The notes under the pieces were generated by a model. The model had not been told where the DNA came from. It did not search any database and saw only the letters and a list, made by a program, of their open reading frames with translations. Below, piece after piece: positions 51,563-64,000 of a stretch of 64,000 bases of DNA. This DNA is from Auanema rhodensis. Lineage: Eukaryota > Nematoda > Chromadorea > Rhabditida > Rhabditidae. The position numbers and the translations under genes are program-made. Numbering within the stretch: the first letter of the stretch is position 1; each line of letters begins with the position of its first letter. The stretch is taken from assembly GCA_964057225.1 (NCBI GenBank), contig CAXKVF010000096.1:1-64000 (forward strand), in the 5' to 3' direction.

Positions 51563-54500
51563 TGTACACGTGATGTGCACTTGGTATGTAACTCGCTTCA
51601 CGTGAAAGATAAAGAGATGCGGTTTTCAAAATTAGATTCCCCATGTCCATATTAGTCTAAAAACAAATTTTTATTGATATTGGTTCATGGTAACCATGAC
51701 TTTGAAATTTACGTGAACTTTAATTTATGCTAATTAAATGTACACGTGATGTGCACTTGGTATGTAACTCGCTTCACGTGAAAGATAAAGAGATGCGGTT
51801 TTCAAAATTAGATTCCCCATGTCCATATTAGTCTAAAAACAAATTTTTATTGATATTGGTTCATGGTAACCATGACTTTGAAATTTACGTGAACTTTAAT
51901 TTATGCTAATTAAATGTACACGTGATGTGCACTTGGTATGTGACTCGCTTCACGTGAAAGATGAAGAGATGCGGTTTTCAAAATTAGATTCCCCATGTCC
52001 ATATTAGTCTAAAAACAAATTTTTATTGATATTGGTGCATGGTAACCATGACTTTGAAATTTACGTGAACTTTAATTTATGCTAATTAAATGTACACGTG
52101 ATGTGCACTTGGTATGTAACTCGCTTCACGTGAAAGATAAAGAGATGCGGTTTTCAAAATTAGATTCCCCATGTCCATATTAGTCTAAAAACAAATTTTT
52201 ATTGATATTGGTGCATGGTAACCATGACTTTGAATTTTACGTGAACTTTAATTTATGCTAATTGAATGTACACGTGATGTGCACTTGGTATGTAACTCGC
52301 TTCACGTGAAAGATAAAGAGATGCGGTTTTCAAAATTAGATTCCCCATGTCCATATTAGTCTAAAAACAAATTTTTATTGATATTGGTGCATGGTAACCA
52401 TGACTTTGAAATTTACGTGAACTTTAATTTATGCTAATTAAATGTACACGTGATGTGCACTTGGTATGTAACTCGCTTCACGTGGAAGATAAAGAGATGC
52501 GGTTTTCAAAATTAGATTCCCCATGTCCATATTAGTCTAAAAACAAATTTTTATTGATATTGGTGCATGGTAACCATGACTTTGAAATTTACGTGAACTT
52601 TAATTTATGCTAATTAAATGTACACGTGATGTGCACTTGGTATGTAACTCGCTTCACGTGAAAGATGAAGAGATGCGGTTTTCAAAATTAGATTCCCCAT
52701 GTCCATATTAGTCTAAAAACAAATTTTTATTGATATTGGTTCATGGTAACCATGACTTTGAAATTTACGTGAACTTTAATTTATGCTAATTAAATGTACA
52801 CGTGATGTGCACTTGGTATGTAACTCGCTTCACGTGAAAGATAAAGAGATGCGGTTTTCAAAATTAGATTCCCCATGTCCATATTAGTTTAAAAACAAAT
52901 TTTTATTGATATTGGTTCATGGTAACCATGACTTTGAATTTTACGTGAACTTTAATTTATGCTAATTAAATGTACACGTGATGTGCACTTGGTATGTAAC
53001 TCGCTTCACGTGAAAGATGAAGAGATGCGGTTTTCAAAATTAGATTCCCCATGTCCATATTAGTCTAAAAACAAATTTTTATTGATATTGGTTCATGGTA
53101 ACCATGACTTTGAAATTTACGTGAACTTTAATTTATGCTAATTAAATGTACACGTGATGTGCACTTGGTATGTAACTCGCTTCACGTGAAAGATGAAGAG
53201 ATGCGGTTTTCAAAATTAGATTCCCCATGTCCATATTAGTCTAAAAACAAATTTTTATTGATATTGGTTCATGGTAACCATGACTTTGAAATTTACGTGA
53301 ACTTTAATTTATGCTAATTAAATGTACACGTGATGTGCACTTGGTATGTAACTCGCTTCACGTGAAAGATGAAGAGATGCGGTTTTCAAAATTAGATTCC
53401 CCATGTCCATATTAGTCTAAAAACAAATTTTTATTGATATTGGTTCATGGTAACCATGACTTTGAAATTTACGTGAACTTTAATTTATGCTAATTAAATG
53501 TACACGTGATGTGCACTTGGTATGTAACTCGCTTCACGTGAAAGATAAAGAGATGCGGTTTTCAAAATTAGATTCCCCATGTCCATATTAGTCTAAAAAC
53601 AAATTTTTATTGATATTGGTTCATGGTAACCATGACTTTGAAATTTACGTGAACTTTAATTTATGCTAATTAAATGTACACGTGATGTGCACTTGGTATG
53701 TAACTCGCTTCACGTGAAAGATGAAGAGATGCGGTTTTCAAAATTAGATTCCCCATGTCCATATTAGTCTAAAAACAAATTTTTATTGATATTGGTGCAT
53801 GGTAACCATGACTTTGAAATTTACGTGAACTTTAATTTATGCTAATTAAATGTACACGTGATGTGCACTTGGTATGTAACTCGCTTCACGTGAAAGATGA
53901 AGAGATGCGGTTTTCAAAATTAGATTCCCCATGTCCATATTAGTCTAAAAACAAATTTTTATTGATATTGGTTCATGGTAACCATGACTTTGAAATTTAC
54001 GTGAACTTTAATTTATGCTAATTAAATGTACACGTGATGTGCACTTGGTATGTAACTCGCTTCACGTGAAAGATGAAGAGATGCGGTTTTCAAAATTAGA
54101 TTCCCCATGTCCATATTAGTCTAAAAACAAATTTTTATTGATATTGGTTCATGGTAACCATGACTTTGAAATTTACGTGAACTTTAATTTATGCTAATTA
54201 AATGTACACGTGATGTGCACTTGGTATGTAACTCGCTTCACGTGAAAGATAAAGAGATGCGGTTTTCAAAATTAGATTCCCCATGTCCATATTAGTCTAA
54301 AAACAAATTTTTATTGATATTGGTGCATGGTAACCATGACTTTGAATTTTACGTGAACTTTAATTTATGCTAATTGAATGTACACGTGATGTGCACTTGG
54401 TATGTAACTCGCTTCACGTGAAAGATAAAGAGATGCGGTTTTCAAAATTAGATTCCCCATGTCCATATTAGTCTAAAAACAAATTTTTATTGATATTGGT

Positions 54501-55082
54501 TCATGGTAACCATGACTTTGAAATTTACGTGAACTTTAATTTATGCTAATTAAATGTACACGTGATGTGCACTTGGTATGTAACTCGCTTCACGTGAAAG
54601 ATGAAGAAATGCGGTTTTCAAAATTAGATTCCCCATGTCCATATTAGTCTAAAAACAAATTTTTATTGATATTGGTGCATGGTAACCATGACTTTGAAAT
54701 TTACGTGAACTTTAATTTATGCTAATTAAATGTACACGTGATGTGCACTTGGTATGTAACTCGCTTCACGTGAAAGATGAAGAGATGCGGTTTTCAAAAT
54801 TAGATTCCCCATGTCCATATTAGTCTGAAAACAAATTTTTATTGATATTGGTGCATGGTAACCATGACTTTGAAATTTACGTGAACTTTAATTTATGCTA
54901 ATTAAATGTACACGTGATGTGCACTTGGTATGTAACTCGCTTCACGTGAAAGATGAAGAGATGCGGTTTTCAAAATTAGATTCCCCATGTCCATATTAGT
55001 CTAAAAACAAATTTTTATTGATATTGGTTCATGGTAACCATGACTTTGAAATTTACGTGAACTTTAATTTATGCTAATTAAA

Positions 55083-56490
55083 TGTACACGTGATGTGCAC
55101 TTGGTATGTAACTCGCTTCACGTGAAAGATAAAGAGATGCGGTTTTCAAAATTAGATTCTCCATGTCCATATTAGTCTAAAAACAAATTTTTATTGATAT
55201 TGGTTCATGGTAACCATGACTTTGAAATTTACGTGAACTTTAATTTATGCTAATTAAATGTACACGTGATGTGCACTTGGTATGTAACTCGCTTCACGTG
55301 AAAGATGAAGAGATGCGGTTTTCAAAATTAGATTCCCCATGTCCATATTAGTCTAAAAACAAATTTTTATTGATATTGGTTCATGGTAACCATGACTTTG
55401 AAATTTACGTGAACTTTAATTTATGCTAATTAAATGTACACGTGATGTGCACTTGGTATGTAACTCGCTTCACGTGAAAGATGAAGAGATGCGGTTTTCA
55501 AAATTAGATTCCCCATGTCCATATTAGTCTAAAAACAAATTTTTATTGATATTGGTTCATGGTAACCATGACTTTGAAATTTACGTGAACTTTAATTTAT
55601 GCTAATTAAATGTACACGTGATGTGCACTTGGTATGTAACTCGCTTCACGTGAAAGATAAAGAGATGCGGTTTTCAAAATTAGATTCTCCATGTCCATAT
55701 TAGTCTAAAAACAAATTTTTATTGATATTGGTTCATGGTAACCATGACTTTGAAATTTACGTGAACTTTAATTTATGCTAATTAAATGTACACGTGATGT
55801 GCACTTGGTATGTAACTCGCTTCACGTGAAAGATAAAGAGATGCGGTTTTCAAAATTAGATTCTCCATGTCCATATTAGTCTAAAAACAAATTTTTATTG
55901 ATATTGGTTCATGGTAACCATGACTTTGAAATTTACGTGAACTTTAATTTATGCTAATTAAATGTACACGTGATGTGCACTTGGTATGTAACTCGCTTCA
56001 CGTGAAAGATGAAGAGATGCGGTTTTCAAAATTAGATTCCCCATGTCCATATTAGTCTAAAAACAAATTTTTATTGATATTGGTTCATGGTAACCATGAC
56101 TTTGAAATTTACGTGAACTTTAATTTATGCTAATTAAATGTACACGTGATGTGCACTTGGTATGTAACTCGCTTCACGTGAAAGATGAAGAGATGCGGTT
56201 TTCAAAATTAGATTCCCCATGTCCATATTAGTCTAAAAACAAATTTTTATTGATATTGGTTCATGGTAACCATGACTTTGAAATTTACGTGAACTTTAAT
56301 TTATGCTAATTAAATGTACACGTGATGTGCACTTGGTATGTAACTCGCTTCACGTGAAAGATAAAGAGATGCGGTTTTCAAAATTAGATTCTCCATGTCC
56401 ATATTAGTCTAAAAACAAATTTTTATTGATATTGGTTCATGGTAACCATGACTTTGAAATTTACGTGAACTTTAATTTATGCTAATTAAA
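55083..56490 (+). repeat. Tandem 704-bp tetramer with C78T units
   Basis: The order ATTCTCC, G49, G49, ATTCTCC at 55083-55786 is repeated at 55787-56490. C78T occurs only in these four units (55083, 55611, 55787 and 56315). Confidence 0.88.
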
Positions 56491-58954
56491 TGTACACGTG
56501 ATGTGCACTTGGTATGTAACTCGCTTCACGTGAAAGATGAAGAGATGCGGTTTTCAAAATTAGATTCCCCATGTCCATATTAGTCTAAAAACAAATTTTT
56601 ATTGATATTGGTTCATGGTAACCATGACTTTGAAATTTACGTGAACTTTAATTTATGCTAATTAAATGTACACGTGATGTGCACTTGGTATGTAACTCGC
56701 TTCACGTGAAAGATGAAGAGATGCGGTTTTCAAAATTAGATTCCCCATGTCCATATTAGTCTAAAAACAAATTTTTATTGATATTGGTGCATGGTAACCA
56801 TGACTTTGAAATTTACGTGAACTTTAATTTATGCTAATTAAATGTACACGTGATGTGCACTTGGTATGTAACTCGCTTCACGTGAAAGATGAAGAGATGC
56901 GGTTTTCAAAATTAGATTCCCCATGTCCATATTAGTCTAAAAACAAATTTTTATTGATATTGGTTCATGGTAACCATGACTTTGAATTTTACGTGAACTT
57001 TAATTTATGCTAATTGAATGTACACGTGATGTGCACTTGGTATGTAACTCGCTTCACGTGAAAGATAAAGAGATGCGGTTTTCAAAATTAGATTCCCCAT
57101 GTCCATATTAGTCTAAAAACAAATTTTTATTGATATTGGTTCATGGTAACCATGACTTTGAAATTTACGTGAACTTTAATTTATGCTAATTAAATGTACA
57201 CGTGATGTGCACTTGGTATGTAACTCGCTTCACGTGAAAGATGAAGAGATGCGGTTTTCAAAATTAGATTCCCCATGTCCATATTAGTCTAAAAACAAAT
57301 TTTTATTGATATTGGTGCATGGTAACCATGACTTTGAAATTTACGTGAACTTTAATTTATGCTAATTAAATGTACACGTGATGTGCACTTGGTATGTAAC
57401 TCGCTTCACGTGAAAGATGAAGAGATGCGGTTTTCAAAATTAGATTCCCCATGTCCATATTAGTCTAAAAACAAATTTTTATTGATATTGGTTCATGGTA
57501 ACCATGACTTTGAAATTTACGTGAACTTTAATTTATGCTAATTAAATGTACACGTGATGTGCACTTGGTATGTAACTCGCTTCACGTGAAAGATAAAGAG
57601 ATGCGGTTTTCAAAATTAGATTCCCCATGTAAATATTAGTCTAAAAACAAATTTTTATTGATATTGGTGCATGGTAACCATGACTTTGAAATTTACGTGA
57701 ACTTTAATTTATGCTAATTAAATGTACACGTGATGTGCACTTGGTATGTAACTCGCTTCACGTGAAAGATAAAGAGATGCGGTTTTCAAAATTAGATTCC
57801 CCATGTCCATATTAGTCTAAAAACAAATTTTTATTGATATTGGTTCATGGTAACCATGACTTTGAAATTTACGTGAACTTTAATTTATGCTAATTAAATG
57901 TACACGTGATGTGCACTTGGTATGTAACTCGCTTCACGTGAAAGATAAAGAGATGCGGTTTTCAAAATTAGATTCCCCATGTCCATATTAGTCTAAAAAC
58001 AAATTTTTATTGATATTGGTTCATGGTAACCATGACTTTGAAATTTACGTGAACTTTAATTTATGCTAATTAAATGTACACGTGATGTGCACTTGGTATG
58101 TAACTCGCTTCACGTGAAAGATAAAGAGATGCGGTTTTCAAAATTAGATTCCCCATGTCCATATTAGTCTAAAAACAAATTTTTATTGATATTGGTGCAT
58201 GGTAACCATGACTTTGAAATTTACGTGAACTTTAATTTATGCTAATTAAATGTACACGTGATGTGCACTTGGTATGTAACTCGCTTCACGTGAAAGATGA
58301 AGAGATGCGGTTTTCAAAATTAGATTCCCCATGTCCATATTAGTCTAAAAACAAATTTTTATTGATATTGGTTCATGGTAACCATGACTTTGAAATTTAC
58401 GTGAACTTTAATTTATGCTAATTAAATGTACACGTGATGTGCACTTGGTATGTAACTCGCTTCACGTGAAAGATAAAGAGATGCGGTTTTCAAAATTAGA
58501 TTCCCCATGTCCATATTAGTCTAAAAACAAATTTTTATTGATATTGGTTCATGGTAACCATGACTTTGAAATTTACGTGAACTTTAATTTATGCTAATTA
58601 AATGTACACGTGATGTGCACTTGGTATGTAACTCGCTTCACGTGAAAGATGAAGAGATGCGGTTTTCAAAATTAGATTCCCCATGTCCATATTAGTCTAA
58701 AAACAAATTTTTATTGATATTGGTTCATGGTAACCATGACTTTGAATTTTACGTGAACTTTAATTTATGCTAATTGAATGTACACGTGATGTGCACTTGG
58801 TATGTAACTCGCTTCACGTGAAAGATAAAGAGATGCGGTTTTCAAAATTAGATTCCCCATGTCCATATTAGTCTAAAAACAAATTTTTATTGATATTGGT
58901 GCATGGTAACCATGACTTTGAAATTTACGTGAACTTTAATTTATGCTAATTAAA

Positions 58955-60362
58955 TGTACACGTGATGTGCACTTGGTATGTAACTCGCTTCACGTGAAAG
59001 ATGAAGAGATGCGGTTTTCAAAATTAGATTCCCCATGTCCATATTAGTCTAAAAACAAATTTTTATTGATATTGGTTCATGGTAACCATGACTTTGAATT
59101 TTACGTGAACTTTAATTTATGCTAATTGAATGTACACGTGATGTGCACTTGGTATGTAACTCGCTTCACGTGAAAGATGAAGAGATGCGGTTTTCAAAAT
59201 TAGATTCCCCATGTCCATATTAGTCTAAAAACAAATTTTTATTGATATTGGTGCATGGTAACCATGACTTTGAAATTTACGTGAACTTTAATTTATGCTA
59301 ATTAAATGTACACGTGATGTGCACTTGGTATGTAACTCGCTTCACGTGAAAGATGAAGAGATGCGGTTTTCAAAATTAGATTCCCCATGTCCATATTAGT
59401 CTAAAAACAAATTTTTATCGATATTGGTTCATGGTAACCATGACTTTGAAATTTACGTGAACTTTAATTTATGCTAAATAAATGTACACGTGATGTGCAC
59501 TTGGTATGTAACTCGCTTCACGTGAAAGATAAAGAGATGCGGTTTTCAAAATTAGATTCCCCATGTCCATATTAGTCTAAAAACAAATTTTTATTGATAT
59601 TGGTTCATGGTAACCATGACTTTGAAATTTACGTGAACTTTAATTTATGCTAATTAAATGTACACGTGATGTGCACTTGGTATGTAACTCGCTTCACGTG
59701 AAAGATGAAGAGATGCGGTTTTCAAAATTAGATTCCCCATGTCCATATTAGTCTAAAAACAAATTTTTATTGATATTGGTTCATGGTAACCATGACTTTG
59801 AATTTTACGTGAACTTTAATTTATGCTAATTGAATGTACACGTGATGTGCACTTGGTATGTAACTCGCTTCACGTGAAAGATGAAGAGATGCGGTTTTCA
59901 AAATTAGATTCCCCATGTCCATATTAGTCTAAAAACAAATTTTTATTGATATTGGTGCATGGTAACCATGACTTTGAAATTTACGTGAACTTTAATTTAT
60001 GCTAATTAAATGTACACGTGATGTGCACTTGGTATGTAACTCGCTTCACGTGAAAGATGAAGAGATGCGGTTTTCAAAATTAGATTCCCCATGTCCATAT
60101 TAGTCTAAAAACAAATTTTTATCGATATTGGTTCATGGTAACCATGACTTTGAAATTTACGTGAACTTTAATTTATGCTAAATAAATGTACACGTGATGT
60201 GCACTTGGTATGTAACTCGCTTCACGTGAAAGATAAAGAGATGCGGTTTTCAAAATTAGATTCCCCATGTCCATATTAGTCTAAAAACAAATTTTTATTG
60301 ATATTGGTTCATGGTAACCATGACTTTGAAATTTACGTGAACTTTAATTTATGCTAATTAAA
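58955..60362 (+). repeat. Tandem 704-bp tetramer with TTTATCGAT/CTAAATAA unit
   Basis: The four classes G49 with A145T/A174G, G49 with G123, G49 with TTTATCG and CTAAATAA, and a consensus-type unit occur at 58955-59658 and again at 59659-60362. A third TTTATCG/CTAAATAA unit sits at 60715, exactly 704 bp after 60011, with A49, AGTTTAAAA and a TGTACCCGTG start. Confidence 0.9.
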
Positions 60363-62298
60363 TGTACACGTGATGTGCACTTGGTATGTAACTCGCTTCA
60401 CGTGAAAGATGAAGAGATGCGGTTTTCAAAATTAGATTCCTCATGTCCATATTAGTCTAAAAACAAATTTTTATTGATATTGGTGCATGGTAACCATGAC
60501 TTTGAAATTTACGTGAACTTTAATTTATGCTAATTAAATGTACACGTGATGTGCACTTGGTATGTAACTCGCTTCACGTGAAAGATGAAGAGATGCGGTT
60601 TTCAAAATTAGATTCCCCATGTCCATATTAGTCTAAAAACAAATTTTTATTGATATTGGTTCATGGTAACCATGACTTTGAAATTTACGTGAACTTTAAT
60701 TTATGCTAATTAAATGTACCCGTGATGTGCACTTGGTATGTAACTCGCTTCACGTGAAAGATAAAGAGATGCGGTTTTCAAAATTAGATTCCCCATGTCC
60801 ATATTAGTTTAAAAACAAATTTTTATCGATATTGGTTCATGGTAACCATGACTTTGAAATTTACGTGAACTTTAATTTATGCTAAATAAATGTACACGTG
60901 ATGTGCACTTGGTATGTAACTCGCTTCACGTGAAAGATAAAGAGATGCGGTTTTCAAAATTAGATTCCCCATGTCCATATTAGTCTAAAAACAAATTTTT
61001 ATTGATATTGGTTCATGGTAACCATGACTTTGAAATTTACGTGTACTTTAATTTATGCTAATTAAATGTACACGTGATGTGCACTTGGTATGTAACTCGC
61101 TTCACGTGAAAGATAAAGAGATGCGGTTTTCAAAATTAGATTCCCCATGTCCATATTAGTCTAAAAACAAATTTTTTTTGATATTGGTTCATGGTAACCA
61201 TGACTTTGAAATTTACGTGAACTTTAATTTATGCTAATTAAATGTACACGTGATGTGCACTTGGTATGTAACTCGCTTCACGTGAAAGATGAAGAGATGC
61301 GGTTTTCAAAATTAGATTCCCCATGTCCATATTAGTCTAAAAACAAATTTTTATTGATATTGGTTCATGGTAACCATGACTTTGAAATTTACGTGAACTT
61401 TAATTTATGCTAATTAAATGTACACGTGATGTGCACTTGGTATGTAACTCGCTTCACGTGAAAGATGAAGAGATGCGGTTTTCAAAATTAGATTCCCCAT
61501 GTCCATATTAGTCTAAAAACAAATTTTTATTGATATTGGTGCATGGTAACCATGACTTTGAAATTTACGTGAACTTTAATTTATGCTAATTAAATGTACA
61601 CGTGATGTGCACTTGGTATGTAACTCGCTTCACGTGAAAGATGAAGAGATGCGGTTTTCAAAATTAGATTCCCCATGTCCATATTAGTCTAAAAACAAAT
61701 TTTTATTGATATTGGTTCATGGTAACCATGACTTTGAAATTTACGTGAACTTTAATTTATGCTAATTAAATGTACACGTGATGTGCACTTGGTATGTAAC
61801 TCGCTTCACGTGAAAGATAAAGAGATGCGGTTTTCAAAATTAGATTCCCCATGTCCATATTAGTCTAAAAACAAATTTTTATTGATATTGGTTCATGGTA
61901 ACCATGACTTTGAATTTTACGTGAACTTTAATTTATGCTAATTGAATGTACACGTGATGTGCACTTGGTATGTAACTCGCTTCACGTGAAAGATAAAGAG
62001 ATGCGGTTTTCAAAATTAGATTCCCCATGTCCATATTAGTCTAAAAACAAATTTTTATTGATATTGGTGCATGGTAACCATGACTTTGAAATTTACGTGA
62101 ACTTTAATTTATGCTAATTAAATGTACACGTGATGTGCACTTGGTATGTAACTCGCTTCACGTGAAAGATGAAGAGATGCGGTTTTCAAAATTAGATTCC
62201 CCATGTCCATATTAGTCTAAAAACAAATTTTTATTGATATTGGTTCATGGTAACCATGACTTTGAAATTTACGTGAACTTTAGTTTATGCTAATTAAA

Positions 62299-63706
62299 TG
62301 TACACGTGATGTGCACTTGGTATGTAACTCGCTTCACGTGAAAGATAAAGAGATGCGGTTTTCAAAATTAGATTCCCCATGTCCATATTAGTCTAAAAAC
62401 AAATTTGTATTGATATTGGTTCATGGTAACCATGACTTTGAAATTTACGTGTACTTTAATTTATGCTAATTAAATGTACACGTGATGTGCACTTGGTATG
62501 TAACTCGCTTCACGTGAAAGATAAAGAGATGCGGTTTTCAAAATTAGATTCCCCATGTCCAAATTAGTCTAAAAACAAATTTTTATTGATATTGGTTCAT
62601 GGTAACCATGACTTTGAATTTTACGTGAACTTTAATTTATGCTAATTAAATGTACACGTGATGTGCACTTGGTATGTAACTCGCTTCACGTGAAAGATAA
62701 AGAGATGCGGTTTTCAAAATTAGATTCCCCATGTCCATATTAGTCTAAAAACAAATTTTTATTGATATTGGTTCATGGTAACCATGACTTTGAAATTTAC
62801 GTGAACTTTAATTTATGCTAATTAAATGTACACGTGATGTACACTTGGTATGTAACTCGCTTCACGTGAAAGATAAAGAGATGCGGTTTTCAAAATTAGA
62901 TTCCCCATGTCCATATTAGTCTAAAAACAAATTTTTATTGATATTGGTTCATGGTAACCATGACTTTGAAATTTACGTGAACTTTAATTTATGCTAATTA
63001 AATGTACACGTGATGTGCACTTGGTATGTAACTCGCTTCACGTGAAAGATAAAGAGATGCGGTTTTCAAAATTAGATTCCCCATGTCCATATTAGTCTAA
63101 AAACAAATTTGTATTGATATTGGTTCATGGTAACCATGACTTTGAAATTTACGTGTAATTTAATTTATGCTAATTAAATGTACACGTGATGTGCACTTGG
63201 TATGTAACTCGCTTCACGTGAAAGATAAAGAGATGAGGTTTTCAAAATTAGATTCCCCATGTCCAAATTAGTCTAAAAACAAATTTTTATTGATATTGGT
63301 TCATGGTAACCATGACTTTGAATTTTACGTGAACTTTAATTTATGCTAATTAAATGTACACGTGATGTGCACTTGGTATGTAACTCGCTTCACGTGAAAG
63401 ATAAAGAGATGCGGTTTTCAAAATTAGATTCCCCATGTCCATATTAGTCTAAAAACAAATTTTTATTGATATTGGTGCATGGTAACCATGACTTTGAAAT
63501 TTACGTGAACTTTAATTTATGCTAATTAAATGTACACGTGATGTACACTTGGTATGTAACTCGCTTCACGTGAAAGATAAAGAGATGCGGTTTTCAAAAT
63601 TAGATTCCCCATGTCCATATTAGTCTAAAAACAAATTTTTATTGATATTGGTTCATGGTAACCATGACTTTGAAATTTACGTGAACTTTAATTTATGCTA
63701 ATTAAA
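62299..63706 (+). repeat. Tandem 704-bp tetramer at the right end
   Basis: Tags T109G (62299 and 63003), GTCCAAATTAG with A145T (62475 and 63179) and GATGTACACTT (62827 and 63531) recur at exactly 704 bp. The copies differ at the third unit (T123 versus G123), GTGTACTTT versus GTGTAATTT, and a GATGAGG change at 63179. Confidence 0.9.
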
Positions 63707-63882
63707 TGTACACGTGATGTGCACTTGGTATGTAACTCGCTTCACGTGAAAGATAAAGAGATGCGGTTTTCAAAATTAGATTCCCCATGTCCATATTAGT
63801 CTAAAAACAAATTTTTTTTGATATTGGTTCATGGTAACCATGACTTTGAAATTTACGTGAACTTTAATTTATGCTAATTAAA

Positions 63883-64000
63883 TGTACACGTGATGTGCAC
63901 TTGGTATGTAACTCGCTTTACGTGAAAGATAAAGAGATGCGGTTTTCAAAATTAGATTCCCTATGTCCATATTAGTCTAAAAACAAATTTTTATTGATAT
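63883..64000 (+). repeat. Partial terminal monomer (118 bases)
   Basis: The window cuts this unit at monomer position 118. It has C37T (CTTTACGTG), which breaks the palindrome, and C80T (CCCTATG). The array evidently continues beyond the window. Confidence 0.95.

Larger units (their letters stand above)
51915..62298 (+). repeat. Zone D: G49 (GATGAAG) sub-array
   Basis: About half of the units carry A49G, with T or G at site 123 and no C121. The first unit, 51915, joins A28G from zone C with A49G and G123. A linked pair A145T plus A174G (TTGAATG end) marks units at 52091, 54203, 56843, 58603, 58955, 59659 and 61771. All 59 units are exactly 176 bp. The last G49 unit starts at 62123. Confidence 0.88.
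1..64000 (+). repeat. 176-bp tandem satellite array filling the whole window
   Basis: A single monomer repeats head to tail with no interruption and no change of orientation. Unit starts can be followed from base 1 to base 63883, giving 363 full units and a 118-base remainder. Most units are exactly 176 bp, and the net length deviation over the array is only 6 bases. Consensus composition is 26 C and 30 G in 176. No reading frame can be long: 176 leaves remainder 2 on division by 3, so any frame passes through all three monomer frames within 528 bp and meets the stops found there. The size is close to a nucleosome repeat, as in many centromeric satellites; a centromeric or pericentromeric location is inferred, not shown. 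No CENP-B box is visible. I could not match the monomer to a named family from memory. Confidence 0.98.

Noticed and set aside
1-64000. Protein-coding genes
   Set aside because: Every frame cycles through all three monomer frames within 528 bp and meets stop codons. Any open frames recur with the repeat and show no start signals or protein-like features.
1-64000. CRISPR array
   Set aside because: Repeats are directly adjacent 176-bp units with no unique spacers, far from the 20-50 bp repeat plus spacer layout.
1-64000. Human-type alpha satellite (171 bp) or Arabidopsis-type CEN180
   Set aside because: The unit length is 176 bp and the sequence does not resemble what I know of either family; similarity is limited to size and AT-richness.
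1-64000. Transposon insertion, telomere repeat or inverted monomer
   Set aside because: The monomer phase can be followed continuously on one strand with only single-base length changes (plus one CC), leaving no room for inserted or inverted sequence.

Overview
This 64 kb window is one unbroken array of satellite DNA. A single AT-rich monomer, 176 bp in most copies, repeats head to tail on one strand from the first base to the last. By tracking unit boundaries I count 363 complete monomers plus a final 118-base partial one. The consensus has 56 G+C in 176 (about 32% GC). I see no gene, RNA gene, transposon, telomere repeat, CRISPR array or inverted monomer. The monomer length is close to one nucleosome repeat, and the copy number and homogeneity point to a large eukaryotic heterochromatin block, most plausibly centromeric or pericentromeric. 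I do not recognise the sequence as a named satellite, so the organism is undetermined; plants, insects, molluscs and fish all carry satellites of this size.

Monomer numbering used throughout: position 1 is the first t of tgtacac, where the window happens to begin. Landmarks are two CACGTG hexamers (5-10 and 37-42, the second inside the perfect 10-bp palindrome TTCACGTGAA at 35-44), a third ACGTGAA (149-155), a 7+1+7 dyad TCATGGT-A-ACCATGA (123-137), and an A/T-rich second half. Diagnostic variable sites are 28, 49, 73, 78-80, 121, 123, 140, 145, 171 and 174.

Layout. (A) 1-7742: consensus-like units mixing T and G at site 123, alternating as a dimer at 6511-7918. (B) 7743-15483: the most uniform block in base identity. 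(C) about 15.5-51.6 kb: a mosaic defined by C at site 121 and rich in higher-order repeats. These include a 14-unit segment copied 6160 bp downstream, a 9-unit tandem duplication, a 15/14-unit repeat at 34.7-40.5 kb and a clean 16-unit (2816 bp) tandem pair at 43.6-49.3 kb. (D) 51915-62298: defined by G at site 49, with tetrameric (704 bp) repeats. The last 1.7 kb (62299-64000) loses G49 and carries another 704-bp tetramer.

The array looks like the product of repeated unequal exchange and gene conversion at several scales. Segment copies differ by a few bases, some monomers are chimeras of neighbouring variants, and block lengths are exact multiples of 176 bp. The strongest anomaly is length: I find 24 indel events in the first 14.8 kb but only one in the remaining 49 kb. 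Because most of the 24 are homopolymer changes, uneven consensus quality near a contig edge is a serious alternative to biology.
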